A DNA stretch of 64,000 bases from Thalassovita mangrovi (GCF_009857745.1 NZ_WWEN01000004.1:1-64000), one strand, 5' to 3'; positions 1-8,593 are shown, counted from the stretch's first letter. Notes: generated from the letters alone by a model not told the origin. A program made the numbers and translations.

Positions 1-92
1 ACGGTCTTCTTGCCCAGCTCGTTCGCGGCCCGCATGATGCGGATCGCGATCTCGCCTCGGTTCGCTATCAGGATCTTGGTGAAATCGGCCAT
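1..92 (-). CDS. pyc: Pyruvate carboxylase, N-terminal fragment (runs off the window)
   Basis: Only the first 30 or so codons are visible, starting at ATG 92-90. The protein begins MADFTKILIANRGEIAIRIM and continues with an AANELGKKTV stretch. KILIANRGEIAIRI is the opening beta strand and turn of every biotin carboxylase domain. The following AANELG wording resembles pyruvate carboxylase more than acetyl- or propionyl-CoA carboxylase subunits, but so short a piece cannot exclude those. Pyruvate carboxylase makes oxaloacetate from pyruvate and bicarbonate with biotin and ATP. A GGGGGA Shine-Dalgarno lies about 6 nt before the ATG. The upstream region carries a CTGC-N3-GCAG palindrome, described separately. 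Confidence 0.7.
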   Translation of the reverse strand, partial: MADFTKILIANRGEIAIRIMRAANELGKKT

Positions 93-142
93 GGAGGGTC
101 CCCCGGTCTTATAGAGTGTGCACGAAACGTACACTTTGTCAT

Positions 143-155
143 GCTGCGATGCAGC
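143..155. promoter_or_regulatory. CTGC-N3-GCAG palindrome upstream of pyc (PhaR-like operator candidate)
   Basis: GCTGCGATGCAGC, about 50 nt upstream of the pyc start. PhaR of Paracoccus/Rhodobacter is known to bind TGC-rich CTGC-N3-GCAG sites. Matching sites occur at 4969-4981 and 59307-59319. The assignment to PhaR is inference. Confidence 0.45.
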
Positions 156-251
156 GCTCGTCGTTTTGCGACATATCGGTAACAATTCCTGACCAATGTC
201 AAGTTGCTTGGCGCGGCGATTAAGTTGCGCCCGATGCAATCAGTCGATTGC

Positions 252-267
252 TTTGCAGGAATGCAAA
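252..267. promoter_or_regulatory. TTTGCA-N4-TGCAAA inverted repeat
   Basis: A perfect 6+6 dyad between pyc and the hydroxy-acid dehydrogenase gene. TTTGCA/TGCAAA dyads resemble sites of ScfR-family short-chain acyl-CoA regulators (PccR, RamB type). A single site is weak evidence. Confidence 0.25.
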
Positions 268-308
268 ACCGTTATCGCAAACGTGCCGCGCCACAGGCGG
301 CGATACCT

Positions 309-1439
309 CTATGTCAGCCGTCCCGGCAGATCGGCAAGCCGCGCAACGCCCATCTGGCCCAGGTTGGACTGCAGGTCCTTTGTCAGCATATCGACCAGGT
401 GATCCGGCCCCGCCGCGCCAAGCGCGCCAAGGGCATAATGCCAGGCCCGGCCCATCATCACGAAATCGGCGCCAAGCGCGAGGGCGCGGCAGATATCCAG
501 GCCCCCCTCGATGCCGCTGTCGAAAATCACCGGCAGCGTCGTTTCGGCGCGGATCGCCGGCAGCACCTCGATGGTGGCGGGAGCGGCGTCGAATTGCCGC
601 CCGGCATGGTTCGACACCCAGATCGCATCGACCCCGGCCTGTTCCAGCGGTTTCACGTCGCGCGCATTCAGCACGCCCTTCACCACCAGCGGCCCGTCCC
701 AGCCGTCGCGCAGCGCCTTCAGGTAATCCCAGTCCGGCGAGGTGCGCAGCAGATACCCCGCATGTTCCGTCGATCCCAGCCCGGTGACGTTTTCGGCATA
801 GCTGTCGATCAGCCGCATCCGCGGCATGCCGGTGCGGGCGGTGCCAAGCGCCCAGGCCGGGCAGCGCGCCACCTGCGTCAGCAGGCGCGGCGTCAACCGC
901 GGCGGGCTGGTCAGGCCGGAGCGCACCTGCCGCTCGCGACGACTCGCCACCGGCACGTCGACGGTCAGCACCAGGGTGGAAAACCCCGCGTCGCGGGCGC
1001 GTTTGAGCATATCGGCGCGGATATCCGGGTCGCGCGGCGGATAGATCTGGAACCAGCCATTGCCATCGAGGCAATCGCCGACCTCTTCCGGCGTCCGGCT
1101 GGCCACGGTCGACAGCCCATAGGGAATCCCGTGCCTGGTTGCCGCCTGCGCTAGCAGACGTTCCGCCTGCGGCCAGAACAGCCCCGACATGCCCACCGGG
1201 CTGACCCCGAAGGGCAGCGGCAGGCGCTTGCCGAACAGGTCCACCGACAGGTCCGGTTCCATCTCGCCATGCAGGATTGAGGGCATCAGCTCCACCGCGT
1301 CCAGCCTTTCGCGGTTGCGCTTCTGCGCCGCCTCCACCCCGGTGGCGCTGTCGAGATATTCGAACACGAACCACGGCATCCGCTTGCGGGCGCGGGCCTT
1401 CAGGTCGCTGATGGCGGGATATTTCCGATGCAAATCCAT
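309..1439 (-). CDS. FMN-dependent alpha-hydroxy acid dehydrogenase (L-lactate dehydrogenase LldD-like)
   Basis: A 376-residue protein of the glycolate oxidase/L-lactate dehydrogenase TIM-barrel family, which oxidises an L-2-hydroxy acid to the 2-oxo acid using FMN. Visible marks are the N-terminal RKYPAISDLKARARKRMPWF helix, the FGVSPVGMSGLF strand with FMN-contacting residues, and the active-site segment SNHAGRQFD with the catalytic His near residue 278. The family usually reads SNHGGRQ, so Gly is Ala here. The FMN phosphate-binding part is FDSGIEGGLD followed by LALGADFVMMGRAW. I chose ATG 1439 (MDLHRKY) over an upstream in-frame ATG at 1478, because family alignments begin there. The substrate (lactate, glycolate or mandelate) cannot be read from sequence. 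It is a single gene, with a dispersed repeat just upstream. Confidence 0.85.
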   Translation of the reverse strand: MDLHRKYPAISDLKARARKRMPWFVFEYLDSATGVEAAQKRNRERLDAVELMPSILHGEMEPDLSVDLFGKRLPLPFGVSPVGMSGLFWPQAERLLAQAATRHGIPYGLSTVASRTPEEVGDCLDGNGWFQIYPPRDPDIRADMLKRARDAGFSTLVLTVDVPVASRRERQVRSGLTSPPRLTPRLLTQVARCPAWALGTARTGMPRMRLIDSYAENVTGLGSTEHAGYLLRTSPDWDYLKALRDGWDGPLVVKGVLNARDVKPLEQAGVDAIWVSNHAGRQFDAAPATIEVLPAIRAETTLPVIFDSGIEGGLDICRALALGADFVMMGRAWHYALGALGAAGPDHLVDMLTKDLQSNLGQMGVARLADLPGRLT

Positions 1440-1485
1440 CCCCGCATTTGGACGCTCCGCGCGGCAAATGTCCAGCAAACTCGTT

Positions 1486-1514
1486 GTTTCTTCTTGGCAA
1501 AAATACTCCGGGGG
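1486..1514 (-). repeat. Dispersed intergenic repeat family I, copy 1
   Basis: Contains TTTCTTCTTGGC then AAAATACTCC and a G run. It is followed by GGGCC/GGCCC and AGGGGGC/GCCCCCT hairpins up to about 1552. The same core occurs at 16979, 31458, 31501, 44722 and 62757. Confidence 0.75.
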
Positions 1515-1601
1515 TGAATGGGCCAGCGGCCCAGAGGGGGCAGCGCCCCCTTGCCCTGCTTTTGGCCGCAGAAAACCTGGGGAACAGAATGAGAACGTCC
1601 C

Positions 1602-1637
1602 TTTATCTCGCCCGCCGCCCGCGCTAGATTGTCCACA
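1602..1637 (+). promoter_or_regulatory. uvrD promoter candidate; mRNA possibly leaderless; DnaA-type box at start codon
   Basis: A TTTATC (-35, 1602-1607) and TAGATT (-10, 1625-1630) pair with 17-nt spacing predicts a start site at about the A of the ATG at 1637. No Shine-Dalgarno precedes that ATG. TTGTCCACA (1629-1637), a DnaA-box variant, overlaps the predicted start site. All inferred from sequence. Confidence 0.4.
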
Positions 1638-4066
1638 TGAGCAGTTTCGACGAACATGACGCCTTCGAGGGCGCCTCGCTGTCGGCCCGCGCCATGGCGG
1701 CGCGGCCGCAACCTTACCTTGACGAATTAAACCCCGCCCAACGCGCGGCGGTCGAGGCGCTGGACGGGCCCGTGCTGATGCTGGCGGGCGCCGGCACCGG
1801 CAAGACCAAGGCGCTGACCGCGCGGATCGTGCATCTGCTCAATACCGGAAGGGCGCAGCCCAACGAAATCCTCGCCGTCACCTTCACCAACAAGGCGGCG
1901 CGGGAAATGAAGGAACGGGTGGGCCGGATGCTGGGCCAGGCGGTCGAGGGGATGCCGTGGCTGGGCACCTTCCACGCGATCTGCGTCAAGCTGTTGCGCC
2001 GTCACGCCGAACTGGTGGGGCTGAAGTCGAACTTCACCATTCTCGACACCGACGATCAGATCAGGCTGCTGAAACAGCTGATCGCGGCCAACAATATCGA
2101 CGACAAGCGCTGGCCTGCGCGGCAACTGGCGGGAATCATCGACCACTGGAAAAACCGCGCCTGGACGCCGGAAAACGTGCCGGGGGCCGAGGCGAACGCC
2201 TTCAACGGCCGCGGGATCGAACTTTACGCCCAGTACCAGACCCGGCTGCGCGAATTGAACGCCACCGATTTCGGCGACCTGCTGCTGCATGTGGTGACGA
2301 TCTTGCAGCAGCATGACGACGTGCTGCAGCAATACCGCCGCTGGTTCAAATACATCCTGGTGGACGAATACCAGGATACCAACGTGGCCCAATACCTGTG
2401 GCTGCGGCTGCTGGCGGGCGGGCACAAGAACATCTGCTGCGTCGGCGACGACGATCAGTCGATCTATGGCTGGCGCGGCGCTGAAGTGGGCAATATCCTG
2501 CGGTTTGAAAAGGATTTTCCCGGCGCGCAGGTGGTGCGGCTGGAACAGAATTACCGCTCGACCGAACATATCCTTGCGGCGGCAGGCGGTGTCATCCGCG
2601 GCAACCAAGGCCGCTTGGGCAAGGAGCTTTGGACCGAGGCGCAGGGCGGCGAAAAGGTCCGCCTGATCGGCCATTGGGACGGCGAAGAAGAAGCCCGCTG
2701 GATCGGCGAAGAGATCGAATCGATGCAGCGCGGCACCCGCGGCATGCGCGCCTTCGACCTCGACGATATCGCGATCCTTGTGCGGGCCTCGCACCAGATG
2801 CGCGCCTTCGAGGACCGGTTCCTGACCATCGGCCTGCCGTACCGCGTCATCGGCGGCCCGCGCTTTTACGAACGGATGGAAATCCGCGACGCGATGGCCT
2901 ATTTCCGGCTGGTGGTCAGCCCCGAGGACGATTTGGCGTTTGAGCGCATCGTCAACACGCCCAAGCGCGGGCTTGGCGACAAGGCGCAGCAGACCATTCA
3001 GGCGGTGGCACGCGCCCATGGCGTCGGCCTGGTCGACGGCGCGCGGATCGCGCTGGACAATGGCGATATCAAGGGCAAGGGCGGCGCCGCCCTGCGTCAG
3101 CTGGTCGACGGTCTGGCGCGCTGGCACGGCATGACCCGCGGCCCGGTTCTGGCCTTTGACGAAAACGACGACGCGGTGATCGATGACGGCGCCGCGCCGC
3201 AGGTTCGCTATGGCGAACCGGACCTGTCGCATATGGAGCTGGCCGAAATCATCCTGGACGAATCCGGCTACACCGCCATGTGGCAGAACGACAAGACGCC
3301 CGAGGCGCCGGGTCGGTTGGAAAACCTCAAGGAACTGGTCAAGGCCTTGGAACAGTTCGAAAACCTTGCCGGGTTCCTGGAACACGTCGCGCTGATCATG
3401 GACAATGACAAGGGCGATGACGGCGCCAAGGTGTCGATCATGACACTGCACGCGGCCAAGGGGCTGGAATTCCCCGCCGTGTTCCTGCCGGGCTGGGAGG
3501 ACGGGCTGTTCCCGTCGCAGCGCTCGATGGACGAAACCGGGTTGAAGGGGCTGGAGGAAGAACGCCGCCTTGCCTATGTCGGCATCACCCGCGCCGAGGA
3601 GATTTGCACGATTTCCTTCGCCGGAAACCGCCGGGTCTTCGGCCAGTGGCAATCGCAGCTGCCCTCGCGCTTCATCGACGAACTGCCCGAGGAACATGTC
3701 GAGGTGCTGACACCGCCGGGGCTCTATGGAGGCGGCTATGGCGCGGCGGCGCCGGCGCGGTCGGGGATCGAAACCCGCGCGTCGGAGGCAGATGTTTACA
3801 ACTCGCCGGGCTGGAAACGGATGCAGGAGCGTAGCTCCGCCCGCCCGGCCAGCCAGCCCAGCCAGTCGCGCGGGGCGCGCAGCACGGTGCTCGATCTGGA
3901 AGCGGTCAGTTCTCATACGGTCGGCGAACGGGTGTTCCACCAGAAATTCGGCTACGGCGCGATCCTGGGCATCGAGGGCGACAAGCTCGAGGTGGATTTC
4001 GAAAAGGCCGGGGTGAAGAAGGTGGTGGCGCGCTTCGTGACCGGCGCCGACGACGTGCCGTTCTGA
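1637..4066 (+). CDS. uvrD: ATP-dependent 3'-5' DNA helicase UvrD/PcrA
   Basis: An 809-residue superfamily 1A helicase that unwinds DNA in nucleotide excision and mismatch repair and clears RecA and stalled polymerase. Motifs in order: Q-motif LNPAQRAAVE (31-40), Walker A GAGTGKT (51-57), motif Ia TFTNKAAREMKERV, Walker B DEYQDTN (about 242-248), motif III GDDDQSIYGWRGA (about 270-282), motif IV VRLEQNYRSTEHIL, motif V MTLHAAKGLEF and motif VI YVGITRAEE. The C-terminus has the HQKFGYGAILGIEGDKLEV Tudor-like domain found in PcrA/UvrD, which contacts RNA polymerase. The length is slightly above E. coli UvrD. The start at ATG 1637 has no Shine-Dalgarno, and the promoter suggests a leaderless message. 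The adenine-nucleotide and DNA-contact motifs all look intact. Confidence 0.95.
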   Translation: MSSFDEHDAFEGASLSARAMAARPQPYLDELNPAQRAAVEALDGPVLMLAGAGTGKTKALTARIVHLLNTGRAQPNEILAVTFTNKAAREMKERVGRMLGQAVEGMPWLGTFHAICVKLLRRHAELVGLKSNFTILDTDDQIRLLKQLIAANNIDDKRWPARQLAGIIDHWKNRAWTPENVPGAEANAFNGRGIELYAQYQTRLRELNATDFGDLLLHVVTILQQHDDVLQQYRRWFKYILVDEYQDTNVAQYLWLRLLAGGHKNICCVGDDDQSIYGWRGAEVGNILRFEKDFPGAQVVRLEQNYRSTEHILAAAGGVIRGNQGRLGKELWTEAQGGEKVRLIGHWDGEEEARWIGEEIESMQRGTRGMRAFDLDDIAILVRASHQMRAFEDRFLTIGLPYRVIGGPRFYERMEIRDAMAYFRLVVSPEDDLAFERIVNTPKRGLGDKAQQTIQAVARAHGVGLVDGARIALDNGDIKGKGGAALRQLVDGLARWHGMTRGPVLAFDENDDAVIDDGAAPQVRYGEPDLSHMELAEIILDESGYTAMWQNDKTPEAPGRLENLKELVKALEQFENLAGFLEHVALIMDNDKGDDGAKVSIMTLHAAKGLEFPAVFLPGWEDGLFPSQRSMDETGLKGLEEERRLAYVGITRAEEICTISFAGNRRVFGQWQSQLPSRFIDELPEEHVEVLTPPGLYGGGYGAAAPARSGIETRASEADVYNSPGWKRMQERSSARPASQPSQSRGARSTVLDLEAVSSHTVGERVFHQKFGYGAILGIEGDKLEVDFEKAGVKKVVARFVTGADDVPF

Positions 4067-4274
4067 CGGTCGCCTGAAGCTTCAGCCTGCAAATCACATC
4101 TTCCTATCTGAACAGTTGCCCGGCGGCGCTGCCGGGCAAGGCCCGCCCGCGCGGGCGGGCACTTCTGCATCGATGATGCAGTCCTCGCCGGTGCTTCGGC
4201 CCGCACAACCCCGTTTTCTTCTGCTTTTCGAAATGCCTCCCCGCAGCCGCAACAACCCTGCGGACAATAAAAAA
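4067..4274. other. Gap downstream of uvrD with GC-rich palindromes
   Basis: Holds GCCCGCCCGCGCGGGCGGGC, a perfect 20-nt palindrome at 4141-4160, and the dyad CTGCATC-GAT-GATGCAG at 4165-4181. Neither is followed by a T run. The adjoining hairpin array is listed separately. I see no gene here. Confidence 0.5.
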
Positions 4275-4310
4275 ACGGCGGCGCCCAGGGAGGAGGAGGG
4301 GCACCGCCGT
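4275..4310 (-). ncRNA. Cuckoo hairpin 1 (last in transcript, doubles as terminator)
   Basis: Twelve-pair stem 4275-4286/4299-4310 around loop 4287-4298. One A-C opposition on plus (4303/4282) becomes G-U on minus. Followed on minus by U7 (4275-4269), so it is an intrinsic terminator. Confidence 0.85.
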
Positions 4311-4319
4311 CTTTGGTCC

Positions 4320-4350
4320 GGCACCCTCAGGGAGGAGGAGAGAGGCTGCC
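4320..4350 (-). ncRNA. Cuckoo hairpin 2
   Basis: Stem 4320-4328/4342-4350 with one mismatch (4324/4346). Loop motif 4329-4340. Confidence 0.8.
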
Positions 4351-4368
4351 GTATCTGGGGCAAGGCGC

Positions 4369-4400
4369 GGTGACCCTAAGGGAGGAGGAGAAGGGCCACC
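4369..4400 (-). ncRNA. Cuckoo hairpin 3
   Basis: Stem 4369-4377/4392-4400. The A4373/C4396 pair is G-U on the minus strand. Loop motif 4379-4390. Confidence 0.82.
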
Positions 4401-4415
4401 GCTCTTGCAACGATC

Positions 4416-4442
4416 GGGATCCAGGGAGGAGGAGAGGATCCC
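4416..4442 (-). ncRNA. Cuckoo hairpin 4
   Basis: Perfect stem GGGATCC/GGATCCC, 4416-4422/4436-4442. Loop motif 4423-4434. Confidence 0.82.
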
Positions 4443-4462
4443 GTCGAATATGTGTGTCAGGC

Positions 4463-4499
4463 GCGACGATCCCCAGGGAGGAGGAGAGGGGACCGCCGC
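4463..4499 (-). ncRNA. Cuckoo hairpin 5
   Basis: Stem 4463-4474/4488-4499. Two A-C oppositions (4469/4493, 4466/4496) become G-U on minus. Loop motif 4475-4486. Confidence 0.82.
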
Positions 4500-4508
4500 T
4501 CTTGACAA

Positions 4509-4539
4509 CGCAACCTCAGGGAGGAGGAGAGAGGTTGCG
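4509..4539 (-). ncRNA. Cuckoo hairpin 6
   Basis: Perfect nine-pair stem (CGCAACCTC / GAGGTTGCG). Loop motif 4518-4529. Confidence 0.82.
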
Positions 4540-4572
4540 CATCTCTTTGGACCATTCAGGTCCGAATTTGGT

Positions 4573-4606
4573 GCGGCGACATCAGGGAGGAGGACGATGT
4601 CGCCGC
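4573..4606 (-). ncRNA. Cuckoo hairpin 7
   Basis: Perfect 11-pair stem GCGGCGACATC / GATGTCGCCGC. Loop motif 4584-4594. Confidence 0.82.
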
Positions 4607-4618
4607 CAGTTCACAGAA

Positions 4619-4640
4619 GCGCCAGGGAGGAGGAAGGCGC
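4619..4640 (-). ncRNA. Cuckoo hairpin 8 (first in transcript)
   Basis: Shortest stem, GCGCC/GGCGC (4619-4623/4636-4640). Loop motif 4624-4634. It lies 15 nt beyond the DUF1127 stop codon. Confidence 0.8.
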
Positions 4641-4655
4641 GTCTGATCCGTGAAT

Positions 4656-4874
4656 TCAGTGTTCGCCGTAGGCGTGTTCCCAAGCCACCGAGCGCAGTTG
4701 CGACCGGCACAGGCCCAGGTCACGCAGTTCGCGGTTGCTCAGCGACGCCATTTCGTTCAGCGTCTCGCGATAGGTTTTGTAGCGGGCGTAACGCGCGCCC
4801 ACTTCGTTGAAGAAGGCGGCGACGCGATCGACGACACCGGTGTTGTTGGTGCGGATATCGGATGCAGTTGCCAT
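4656..4874 (-). CDS. DUF1127 small protein (CcaF1-like), head of the sRNA unit
   Basis: A 72-residue basic protein ending in the hallmark DUF1127 segment: SLSNRELRDLGLCRSQL. The first half is a helix (VVDRVAAFFNEVGARYARYKTYRETLNEM). DUF1127 proteins are arginine-rich. The R. sphaeroides member next to CcsR sRNAs (CcaF1) has been reported to bind RNA and help mature them. I chose ATG 4874 because AAAGAG sits 6-8 nt upstream, while the ATG at 4880 abuts that element. The eight hairpins follow directly downstream on the same strand, so one transcript probably gives both protein and sRNAs. It is divergent from mrp. Confidence 0.88.
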   Translation of the reverse strand: MATASDIRTNNTGVVDRVAAFFNEVGARYARYKTYRETLNEMASLSNRELRDLGLCRSQLRSVAWEHAYGEH

Positions 4875-5177
4875 GTTCATCTCTTTCGTATTCTTAGCTG
4901 CCCGTTGGGCCGTGTTCGTTCTGTTGAGCCATATTTGGACCTTTTGCTGCGACTGCACAATGACCGATGCTGCAATGCAGCTATGCACGAAATGCATACG
5001 CAATACTGACCTATTCTTCGGGGTGCGGAGTTTTTGACCAATCGGTAAGCACAGGGCGATTTGTCGCTCCCACTTTCGTAGGGTAATCGCGGGGAACTGG
5101 CGCATTGGGGCTTGTGCTCGGGGCTTGTCACTGCCGCAAAACCGCCTTCTATTGCGACGAATCGTAAGGAGAGAGTC
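4875..5177. promoter_or_regulatory. Divergent promoter region between the DUF1127/sRNA unit and mrp
   Basis: For the minus strand, TTGTGC (4960-4955) and CAAATA (4937-4932) with 17-nt spacing is a plausible promoter. Upstream of it are the palindrome GCTGCAATGCAGC (4969-4981) and an imperfect dyad TGCACGAAATGCA (4984-4996). In R. sphaeroides the related unit is reported to be driven by heat-shock type sigma factors. I cannot tell from one sequence whether that applies. No gene seen in this gap. Confidence 0.45.
4969..4981. promoter_or_regulatory. CTGC-N3-GCAG palindrome upstream of the DUF1127/sRNA unit
   Basis: GCTGCAATGCAGC, just upstream of the candidate -35. It is the same shape as the sites at 143 and 59307 and a PhaR-like operator candidate. 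Confidence 0.45.
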
Positions 5178-6248
<1,071 letters not shown>

Positions 6249-6281
6249 GGTGGCTACCGCTTCGGCAAGGTAGAAAAGAAG

Positions 6282-6309
6282 AAGGCGGCCCGCTGGGGCC
6301 GCCTTTTTT
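6282..6309 (+). terminator. Intrinsic terminator of mrp
   Basis: Ten-pair stem AAGGCGGCCC / GGGCCGCCTT followed by a T run to 6309. It lies between convergent mrp and the DEAD-box gene. Confidence 0.85.
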
Positions 6310-6310
6310 A

Positions 6311-8398
6311 TTACTTCTTCCGCCGGGGCATCGCGTCGGGGCCGCGGTCGGGGCCCGCGCCGCGGCGCTTGGGCTTGCCCATGCGGGCAGACGGGTCGCT
6401 GGCGCCCTTCTTGAAGGTGGAAGCGGGGCGGGCGGCCGGTTTGGCACCGCCTTCGGGCTTGCCGGGCCTGCCGCTGGGTTTTCCACTGGGCTTTCCGCCG
6501 GGCTTTCCCTTATGGGGCGGTTTGCCCTTATGGGCGGGTTTGTCGCCGCCCGCGGGCTTGTCCCATTTCTTGTTGCCGCGCGGCTTGTCGGCGAAATCGC
6601 GGTCATCGGCCTTGGCGCGGGGTTTGCGCGGCGCGTGCACCTCGTCGTCGCGTTTGACGTAATTGTCGTCACGCTTCTTATAGGGCTTGTCACTCTTATA
6701 GGGTTTGTCGCTCTTGTATGGCTTGTCACGCGGGCCCTGGCCCTCGGGCTTGCCCCAGACGCGCTTGGCATGGGCGCCGGGTTTCGGGGCGGGGCGAGAG
6801 GGCAGGTCGGGGGCGGCGTCCAGCACGATCACCCGGATGCCCTGTTCCAGCACCGCCTCGGCGCCGATCTTGTCCATGAACCGATCCCGCGCGGCGGCCT
6901 TCATTTCGACGAAGGTTTCCTTGTCCTGGATGCGGATCGCGCCGATATCGTCCTTGTCGATCGATCCTGCGCGGCACAGCATCGGCAGCAGCCAGCGCGC
7001 TTCGGCGCGCTCGGACTTGCCGATGGTCAGCCCGATCCAGGCCGAGGGACCGAAGGGCGTGCGTTCGCGCTTTTCCACCTTTTCCGGCACATCCAGGTCT
7101 TCGGGCGCCGAATGGCGCGCCTCGTACAGCGCCAGGTAGGCCTTGGCGAGCTGTTCGGCGCTGAACGTGTCGGTCAGGGTCTGGATGAAATCCAGTTGCG
7201 CCTCGGGCGCCGGATCGGTCCAGACCGGATCGGCCAGCATCCGTTCGCGATCCTTTTCGCGCACGTCATCTGCCGAGGGCGGCGGGCCCCATTCGGCCTT
7301 AACCTTGGCGAAACGCAGCAGGCGGTCGGCCTTCTTGTGGCTGCGATGGGTGACGATCAGTGCCGACACGCCCTTGCGCCCGGCGCGGCCGGTGCGGCCC
7401 GAACGGTGCAGCAGGGTTTCCGATCCGGTCGGCAATTCGGCATGCACCACCAGGTCCAGCTTCGGCAGGTCGATGCCGCGCGCCGCCACGTCGGTCGCCA
7501 CGCAGACCCGTGCCCGGCCGTCGCGCATCGCCTGAAGCGCGTGGCTGCGTTCGCTCTGGCTTAGCTCGCCCGACAGTGCCACCACCTGGAAGCCGCGGTT
7601 CGACAGTCGCGCGGTCAGCCGGTTCACCATCGCGCGGGTGTTGCAGAACACGATGGCGTTTTGCGCATCGTAATAGCGCAGGGTGTTGATCACCGCGCCC
7701 TCGGTCGCTTGCGGCTGGGCGGTGAAGGCGCGGTATTCGATATCGCTGTGCTGCGGCGTGGCCGAGGTGGTTTTCACCCGCTCGGCGTCGTCGCGCATGA
7801 AGCTTTTCGACAGCCGCTCGATCTCGTTCGGGACGGTGGCGGAAAACATCAGGGTGCGGCGGGTGTCCGGCGCGGTGCCCAGGATGAATTCCAGGTCTTC
7901 GGCGAACCCGAGGTCCAGCATCTCGTCGGCTTCGTCCAGCACCACGGCGCGGATCGCGGACAGGTCGATGCTGTCGCGCTGGATATGGTCGCGCAGACGC
8001 CCCGGCGTGCCGACGACGATATGCGCGCCGCGTTCCAGCGCGCGCTTTTCGGTGCGCATGTCCATGCCGCCCACGCAGGAGGCCAGAACCGCGCCGGTGC
8101 CCGCGTAAAGCCATTCGAATTCGCGCCGCACCTGCAGCGCCAGTTCCCGCGTCGGCGCGATGATCAGCGCCAGCGGCGTGGCGGCGAAGGGCAGGCGGTC
8201 TTCCTCCCCCAGCAGGGTCGGCGCCAGCGCCAGCCCGAAGCCCACGGTCTTGCCCGACCCGGTCTGCGCCGAAACCAGCAGGTCGCGTTCGGCCAGGTCG
8301 GGGCGGATCATTTCCTGTTGCACAGGGGTCAGCGTGTCGTAACCGCGCGTGCTCAGCGCCTCGGCCAGTGCCGCGGGAAGATCAGAAGGAAGCGTCAT
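6311..8398 (-). CDS. DEAD-box ATP-dependent RNA helicase with DbpA-type domain and long basic tail
   Basis: A 695-residue superfamily 2 RNA helicase. Motif I is AQTGSGKT (44-51), motif II LDEADEMLDLGF (about 155), motif III FSATVP, motif V TDVAARGIDLP and motif VI HRSGRTGRAGR (about 333). Residues about 450-535 (PSAWIGLTIGKSERAEARWLL onward) look like the DbpA/CsdA RNA-binding domain. From about 540 the chain is Lys/Gly/Pro-rich, including three tandem KSDKPY-type repeats and KGKP/KPSG runs. Such tails are disordered RNA-binding extensions. It probably works in ribosome assembly or RNA decay. The closest named relatives are CsdA/DeaD or DbpA. The tail makes a precise name unsafe. Confidence 0.9.
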   Translation of the reverse strand: MTLPSDLPAALAEALSTRGYDTLTPVQQEMIRPDLAERDLLVSAQTGSGKTVGFGLALAPTLLGEEDRLPFAATPLALIIAPTRELALQVRREFEWLYAGTGAVLASCVGGMDMRTEKRALERGAHIVVGTPGRLRDHIQRDSIDLSAIRAVVLDEADEMLDLGFAEDLEFILGTAPDTRRTLMFSATVPNEIERLSKSFMRDDAERVKTTSATPQHSDIEYRAFTAQPQATEGAVINTLRYYDAQNAIVFCNTRAMVNRLTARLSNRGFQVVALSGELSQSERSHALQAMRDGRARVCVATDVAARGIDLPKLDLVVHAELPTGSETLLHRSGRTGRAGRKGVSALIVTHRSHKKADRLLRFAKVKAEWGPPPSADDVREKDRERMLADPVWTDPAPEAQLDFIQTLTDTFSAEQLAKAYLALYEARHSAPEDLDVPEKVEKRERTPFGPSAWIGLTIGKSERAEARWLLPMLCRAGSIDKDDIGAIRIQDKETFVEMKAAARDRFMDKIGAEAVLEQGIRVIVLDAAPDLPSRPAPKPGAHAKRVWGKPEGQGPRDKPYKSDKPYKSDKPYKKRDDNYVKRDDEVHAPRKPRAKADDRDFADKPRGNKKWDKPAGGDKPAHKGKPPHKGKPGGKPSGKPSGRPGKPEGGAKPAARPASTFKKGASDPSARMGKPKRRGAGPDRGPDAMPRRKK

Positions 8399-8578
8399 GT
8401 CGGAATAGTGTCCTTGGCGGTGGCGACAGTCCCGAAGGGCCGGAAAAGGGCGGGCCGCGTGAATAAGCCGTGCGACCTATCCGGTTTTGCCGGGAAAGAG
8501 AAGCGGAAAGTTCTGTGGCTGCCACTATAGGCACTTTTGGGGTGAACCGGGAAGGAAATCCGTCCGGGCGCCTGCATT

Positions 8579-8593
8579 TGGGAAACCATGGGA
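8579..8593 (+). promoter_or_regulatory. Paired TGGGA boxes, 10-bp period (MraZ-type operator candidate)
   Basis: TGGGA at 8579-8583 and 8589-8593 with exactly 5 nt between. MraZ is known to bind TGGGN repeats separated by 5 nt. Confidence 0.4.

Larger units (their letters stand above)
4267..4655 (-). ncRNA. Array of eight cuckoo/CcsR-type hairpin sRNAs with a shared CCUCCUCCC loop
   Basis: Eight consecutive hairpins, all different in stem sequence but with the same loop. On the plus strand the loop reads AGGGAGGAGGA(G), so a minus-strand RNA exposes CUCCUCCUCCCU, an anti-Shine-Dalgarno-like sequence. The array begins 15 nt after the stop codon of a DUF1127 gene on the same strand. The promoter-distal hairpin (4275-4310) is followed on the minus strand by seven U, giving a terminator. 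R. sphaeroides has a described set of four such RNAs (CcsR1-4, 'conserved CCUCCUCCC motif stress-induced RNA') next to a DUF1127 gene, and the 'cuckoo' family was named for this loop. Minus-strand transcription is supported by sequence: A-C oppositions in the plus-strand stems of hairpins 1, 3 and 5 become G-U wobbles on the minus strand. Function here is inferred from those relatives, where they are linked to stress and C1/pyruvate metabolism. Confidence 0.88.

Noticed and set aside
1727-3940. Long open frame opposite uvrD (737 codons)
   Set aside because: High G+C gives long antisense frames; the sense strand has all UvrD motifs. The same holds for large antisense frames over other genes.
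4275-4640. CRISPR array
   Set aside because: The repeated unit is only about 11-12 nt, lies in loops of hairpins with different arms, and spacing varies from 40 to 66 nt. No cas genes are near.
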